A stretch of 7,328 nt of DNA, taken from positions 1 through 7,328 of the forward strand of contig NZ_NPEF01000193.1 in the NCBI RefSeq assembly GCF_002811955.1, given 5' to 3'. The stretch comes from Leptospira ellisii. Lineage in GTDB: Bacteria > Spirochaetota > Leptospiria > Leptospirales > Leptospiraceae. This document shows, piece after piece, positions 1-7,328 of this stretch. How positions within the stretch are numbered: position 1 is the stretch's first letter; each line of letters begins with the position of its first letter. Both the position numbers and the translations under genes were made by a program. The notes under the pieces are model-generated. The model was not told where the DNA came from. It did not search any database and saw nothing but the letters and a program-made list of their open reading frames with translations.

Positions 1-694
1 TCATTTCTGCCGCCTTTTTAAATGTAAATCGATCCTCTAGTGGTTTCAGGTTTTTCTTAGATTGTGTATTCAATTCTTCTAAAATAGTCGAGGTCTTCCA
101 GAGGAAAATCCCCGGATTCCAATAGAAGTTTTTCTTTTTGATGTATTGGAGCGCGGTTTTGACGTCCGGCTTCTCGTAAAAGGATTTTACCGCAAAACAT
201 CCGTCGGTAGCCTTTCCGGATTCGATATAACCGTAGCCGACTTCGGGACGGTTGGGTTTGATTCCTAAAAGTACGAGATGATTTTCGACCTGGGCGAGCG
301 CCTTAGAGATCGTTTTGGTGAATTCCTTCACGGGATTGATCCACGCGTCCGCTGATAAAACCACCTGAACCGGATCCCCGTATTTTTCGCGGAAATACAA
401 GGAGGCGAGCGCGATGATCGGCGCCGTGTTTTTTCCTTCGGGTTCTATGATGAAGTTCTTTTCGGGGAAATTTTTTTCCTGAGCGAGAATGGATTTCCGA
501 AGACTCGCGTTGGTTCCTATATAAATCCGATCGATCGAAGTGATCGTCAAAGCCCGATCGAGGGTTTCCTTCAACAACGTTTTATTCGAATATACTTTCT
601 GAAGTTGTTTGGGTGTGGAAACTCTGGAACGAGGCCAAAAACGCTCTCCCTTTCCCCCCGCCATAATCAGCACCACGGGTTTCTCTTGTTTCAT
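1..694 (-). CDS. manC: Mannose-1-phosphate guanylyltransferase (GDP-mannose pyrophosphorylase), 3' end outside window
   Basis: The enzyme makes GDP-mannose from mannose-1-phosphate and GTP in the cytoplasm, feeding polysaccharide and LPS sugar synthesis. Reading from the ATG at 694-692, 231 codons are open to the left edge, so the C-terminus is missing; short-form members of the family run to about 350 residues. The nucleotidyltransferase signature [12 protein letters not shown] lies at residues 13-24, followed by PKQ at 28-30. Further family motifs are EPEGKNTAP (84-92), VLSADAW (112-118, where VLPxDH is usual), [10 protein letters not shown] (149-158), SFYEKPD (171-177) and WNPGIFLWK (192-200). 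The ATG overlaps the stop of the upstream SPFH gene as ATGA, and an AGAGGT Shine-Dalgarno sequence sits a few bases before it, so the two are probably translated together. Whether a phosphomannose isomerase domain follows cannot be seen. The family call is firm; the exact symbol is less so. Confidence 0.9.
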   Translation of the reverse strand, partial: MKQEKPVVLIMAGGKGERFWPRSRVSTPKQLQKVYSNKTLLKETLDRALTITSIDRIYIGTNASLRKSILAQEKNFPEKNFIIEPEGKNTAPIIALASLYFREKYGDPVQVVLSADAWINPVKEFTKTISKALAQVENHLVLLGIKPNRPEVGYGYIESGKATDGCFAVKSFYEKPDVKTALQYIKKKNFYWNPGIFLWKTSTILEELNTQSKKNLKPLEDRFTFKKAAEM

Positions 695-1571
695 TCTACC
701 TCTTTAGGTTTTTTTACCGCACCGTTCTTTTTTCTTTTGGAGGAAGGGATTTCCCCCAAAATCATCTCCGAAGGAAGAAGGATCACTTCCACGTTTTCGG
801 ATAAACTTTCGTACAATAGGAATTCCCTCATGTCCGGATTTTTGACCGCAAAGTCCTTGGTTCTTTCCAGTCGTCTGAGCATCGCGGTGGTTTTGGCCTC
901 TTCCTCGATTTTGATCGCCTCAGCTTTCGAGAGGGCGGCGACCAGTTCCAACTTTCTCTGCAGAAGTAAATTCTGATTTCTGAATATTCCCGAGATCAGC
1001 GCAGGATCCGGAACCTGAAGATCGGAAACGCGGACCGTCGCGTTTTTAAAGGAAGGTTCCTCCGCGATCAGTTCCTTGGAAAAATCGTAGGAGAGATACG
1101 AAAGAAGATTCTGTTTGAGTGTTCCCGGATTGGAAAGATATTCGTCCGTCTTTTTGCGAAGAATCGAATATACGATTTTTCCTATATACTTGGAGACTTC
1201 TTCGTCCCGGACGCCGGACGCATCCAAAAAACGCGGTACAAGATTGGGATCGAGGGAATAACGGATCTCCAACTGGATTCTCGCCTTGCCTTCGGAAGAG
1301 GATTCCGGAAACAGACCGGAGGCGAGATCCACGTTCGAAACGATCTGCGAAACCCGGGAAGAGATCGGAAAACGGGTCACGCCGTATTTCCACGGAAAGA
1401 GCGTCTTCCATTCGAAAACGTAACCCGGCCCGGAAGTATATTCTAAAATTTCTTCCGAACCGTCGACGACGAGAAGGGACTCCCCCTCTTTTAAGGGGAA
1501 AACGCAGAAATAGAGAAGAGCCGCGAGTAGTCCCGGAATCAGAATCCAGAACAATTTAGACCAAAACCGCA

Positions 1572-1572
<1 letters not shown>
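691..1572 (-). CDS. SPFH/band-7 (HflC-like) single-pass membrane protein
   Basis: This 293-residue protein has an N-terminal hydrophobic anchor at about residues 8-26, followed by VFPLKEGE (24-31) and a GPGYVFEW segment (48-55). These resemble the start of HflC and HflK, where the anchor is followed by a KEGE motif and then a PG-h-F segment. Residues 30-190 would form the SPFH domain. Residues 200-240 (QRKLEL through [12 protein letters not shown]) form the charged, Ala/Glu-rich coiled coil typical of the family. The end is basic (SSKRKKNG, 277-284). HflK and HflC surround and modulate the FtsH protease in the inner membrane, but whether this protein does so is inference. Its position just after hfq matches the proteobacterial hfq-hflX-hflK-hflC order, although hflX is absent. 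The ATG shares its A with the hfq stop (TAATG) and an AGGGA lies just upstream. Similarity is remote, so a generic SPFH protein is the safe call. Confidence 0.75.
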
Positions 1573-1824
<252 letters not shown>

Positions 1825-1835
1825 GTTTGTTTCCG

Positions 1836-2729
<894 letters not shown>

Positions 2730-2737
2730 GGAAGAGA

Positions 2738-3196
<459 letters not shown>

Positions 3197-3292
3197 CGGA
3201 ATTGACCATGCTCTGCGAGAGGTATTCACGTTCAAGCAGAATTATTCTTTATTCTCCGTCCCAAAAGACGGGCGCAAACCATAACCGATCTT

Positions 3293-3339
3293 CGAAAAAA
3301 ATGCAAGGAAAAGAATCGAATCCTTCCGCATTTTTTTCG
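3293..3339. terminator. Bidirectional terminator-like inverted repeat in the divergent intergenic region
   Basis: A perfect 12-bp outer stem is formed by CGAAAAAAATGC (3293-3304) and GCATTTTTTTCG (3328-3339). Inside it AAGGA (3305-3309) pairs with TCCTT (3321-3325) across a two-base CC bulge, leaving an 11-base loop. Each strand carries a seven-T run at the end of the stem, and the plus strand continues CGTTTTT. The shape is that of a Rho-independent terminator in both directions, though the stem is poor in G+C. Its place is odd, because the flanking genes diverge and neither ends here. It could be a leader attenuator of pdxJ, the end of a small transcript, an insulator or a protein-binding palindrome. 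The structure is seen in the sequence; the role is not known. Confidence 0.5.
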
Positions 3340-3346
3340 TTTTTCA

Positions 3347-3366
3347 GATGGAATCAAACCTCCATC
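3347..3366 (+). other. Small hairpin in the pdxJ leader
   Basis: GATGGA (3347-3352) pairs with TCCATC (3361-3366) around an eight-base loop, and a seven-A run (3367-3373) follows at once. It lies about 30 nt before the pdxJ start. The A-run could pair with the T-run at 3331-3337 in competition with the upstream inverted repeat. No function can be assigned from sequence alone. Confidence 0.3.
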
Positions 3367-3384
3367 AAAAAAATCGTATGTTTC

Positions 3385-3390
3385 GGGGTG
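3385..3390 (+). promoter_or_regulatory. Ribosome binding site supporting the TTG start of pdxJ
   Basis: GGGGTG lies 7 nt before the TTG at 3398, with its GGGG core 9 nt away. No ATG or GTG in this frame lies upstream near the conserved PdxJ N-terminus, so this element supports TTG as the start. Confidence 0.5.
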
Positions 3391-3397
3391 AAATTTT

Positions 3398-4121
3398 TTG
3401 AAAACCAAACTCAGCGTAAATATCAACAAAATAGCCACGGTCCGGAACTCTCGGGGCGGAAATCTTCCCGACCTCGTCCGTTTCGCCGAACTCGTGTTAG
3501 AGGCGGGGGCCCACGGAATCACGGTTCATCCCCGGGAGGACGAAAGACATATCCGCAAGGACGACGTTTTCGTTCTCAAGGATCTGATCGATTCCTATAA
3601 CAGAAGACACAAAACCTCCGCGGAATACAATATCGAAGGGGAACCGTCCCCCCGGTATTTGGATCTGGTCCTTGCGGCAAAACCCGATCAGGCGACCCTG
3701 GTTCCGGTCACGCCGGGGGAAATCACGTCCGATCACGGTTTCGATTTCGAAAAGGACCTCGATATCGTTCAAGAATATTCTAAAATTCTAAAGAAAGAGA
3801 GGATCCGTTCCTCTTTGTTCGTGGAAACCGACCTCGAAAATCTGAAACTCGTATCCGCTACGGGAGCCGATCGTGTGGAATTTTACACCGGTCCTTTCGC
3901 CGAAAAATTCGATATTTCCCCGGAGGAAGGACGAGCGATCTTCGTTTCGGAGTACGTGCCGGCCGCCGAGGAGGTTCTGCGTCAGAAGTTGGAAATCAAC
4001 GCGGGTCACGATCTGGATCAGAACAACCTACGCGTGTTCGCCGGACTTCCCGGTTTGTCCGAGGTTTCGATCGGACATCGTTTGATTTCCTACGCCCTCG
4101 AAGTGGGAATCGCACAAAGCG

Positions 4122-4150
<29 letters not shown>
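3398..4150 (+). CDS. pdxJ: Pyridoxine 5'-phosphate synthase PdxJ
   Basis: PdxJ condenses 1-deoxy-D-xylulose 5-phosphate with 3-amino-2-oxopropyl phosphate to give pyridoxine 5'-phosphate, the last ring-forming step of the DXP-dependent vitamin B6 pathway. The 250-residue protein is of normal length and folds as a TIM barrel in the family. [17 protein letters not shown] spans residues 5-21, and [13 protein letters not shown] (40-52) carries the conserved His44, Arg46 and His51. NIEGEP (78-83) supplies the Glu80 matching the family's catalytic Glu. VELYTG-like DRVEFYTG is at 158-165, and EINAGHDL (199-206) carries the conserved His204. The start is TTG with a GGGG Shine-Dalgarno sequence. It appears to be a single-gene unit, divergent from the FYDLN gene and convergent with the next gene, whose last 29 bp it overlaps. 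A hairpin-rich leader precedes it. Confidence 0.97.
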
Positions 4151-5102
<952 letters not shown>

Positions 5103-5106
5103 CAGT

Positions 5107-6921
<1,815 letters not shown>

Positions 6922-6922
6922 C

Positions 6923-7303
6923 ATGCCCCGCATCAAAACGGACTTTTTAGTCCTAGGGAGCGGAATTACGGGTCTGTTTGCGGCCCTAAAACTCGCTCCC
7001 TACGGTTCCGTCGTAATCGTAACCAAAAAATCGGATTACGAATCCAACACGAACTACGCACAAGGGGGAATCGCCTCCGTATTCGCGGAAGGAGACAAAC
7101 TCGAGGATCACGTCCGGGACACCCTGGAAGCGGGAGCTTGGCTCTGCGATCCCGCGGCGGTCCAGGTTTTGGTGGAGGAAGGTCCTCCTCTCGTAAAAGA
7201 ACTTCTGAACTACGGAGTTCCCTTCAACCTCGAAGCTCCCGGAAAATTCGACCTTTCGCGCAATATTTTAATACGACAAAGAACGCGCAGTATCACCAGT
7301 TGA
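6923..7303 (+). CDS. nadB: L-aspartate oxidase NadB, N-terminal part, interrupted near 7261
   Basis: NadB is the FAD enzyme that oxidises L-aspartate to iminoaspartate, the first step of de novo NAD synthesis, before NadA and NadC. The first 113 residues are normal. The dinucleotide motif GSGITG covers 12-17. [12 protein letters not shown] (40-51) is the FAD-contact signature and [15 protein letters not shown] (63-77) matches the family. FDLSR (109-113) is the last recognisable piece. In intact NadB this is followed by EGGHS and about 400 more residues. Here it continues [13 protein letters not shown] and stops at TGA 7301-7303, and no forward frame restores the family sequence. The product would lack the catalytic and C-terminal regions and be inactive. 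The ATG is 1 nt after the protease stop, with a weak AAGAAG upstream, so it is co-transcribed. A mobile-element insertion, a rearrangement, or a contig-end chimera would each explain it. Confidence 0.85.
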   Translation: MPRIKTDFLVLGSGITGLFAALKLAPYGSVVIVTKKSDYESNTNYAQGGIASVFAEGDKLEDHVRDTLEAGAWLCDPAAVQVLVEEGPPLVKELLNYGVPFNLEAPGKFDLSRNILIRQRTRSITS

Positions 7304-7328
7304 GTCTGGATATGCCGTATGTCGCCAA
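7261..7328. other. Non-NadB sequence of unknown origin after the nadB breakpoint
   Basis: From about 7261 to the right edge the DNA no longer encodes NadB. It begins with an AT-rich run (CAATATTTTAATACGAC) unlike the neighbouring GC-rich codons. The plus-strand frame from 7261 is open to the edge for 22 codons (it starts [13 protein letters not shown]), and one minus-strand frame is also open. The stretch is too short to identify. It may be the end of an insertion element or of an unrelated joined sequence. Confidence 0.5.

Noticed and set aside
3256..3271. Short hairpin CCGTC/GACGG in the divergent intergenic region.
   Set aside because: Only five base pairs and no T-run on either strand; not distinguishable from chance.
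3300..3600. Possible small plus-strand gene starting at the ATG at 3300 within the palindrome.
   Set aside because: It has no Shine-Dalgarno sequence, begins inside the stem, and mostly overlaps pdxJ in another frame.
7269..7277. TAATACGAC, the first nine bases of the T7 RNA polymerase promoter, which would suggest vector contamination.
   Set aside because: The match ends after nine bases (AAAGAA follows where TCACTATAG is needed), so chance is the simplest explanation.

Overview
The window looks like chromosomal DNA from a spirochete of the genus Leptospira. That is an inference from the overall look of the proteins, the loose lipoprotein signals, the repeated use of TTG start codons and the pathway content; no search was run. 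The G+C content, roughly half by eye, is higher than in L. interrogans, so a higher-GC Leptospira species is likelier.

Positions 1-3196 hold a tightly packed minus-strand operon, read from right to left: an FYDLN_acid zinc-ribbon protein, miaA (tRNA dimethylallyltransferase), hfq (RNA chaperone), an SPFH/HflC-like membrane protein, and a mannose-1-phosphate guanylyltransferase cut by the left edge. Gaps are 8 and 15 nt, followed by overlaps of 1 and 4 nt, so translational coupling is likely. The miaA-hfq-SPFH order recalls the miaA-hfq-hflX-hflK-hflC locus of proteobacteria.

Positions 3197-3397 are a divergent intergenic region. It contains a strong inverted repeat with a T-run on each strand and a second hairpin just upstream of pdxJ. 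Plus-strand pdxJ (vitamin B6 synthesis) follows. It overlaps tail to tail, by 29 bp, with a minus-strand gene for a probable TPR-type lipoprotein.

The lipoprotein gene diverges from a plus-strand gene for an S41 C-terminal processing protease (Ctp/Tsp type), which is followed after 1 nt by nadB (L-aspartate oxidase). A good sigma70-like promoter and a strong Shine-Dalgarno sequence precede the protease gene, and they lie over the uncertain start of the lipoprotein gene.

NadB reads normally for about 113 residues, then stops resembling the family at about position 7261. The last 67 bases are not recognisably NadB in any forward frame. This is an insertion or rearrangement junction, or an assembly artefact at a contig end, and it is the most notable anomaly here. 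The remaining content is conserved housekeeping genes. I found no RNA gene, CRISPR array, complete mobile element or clearly new system.
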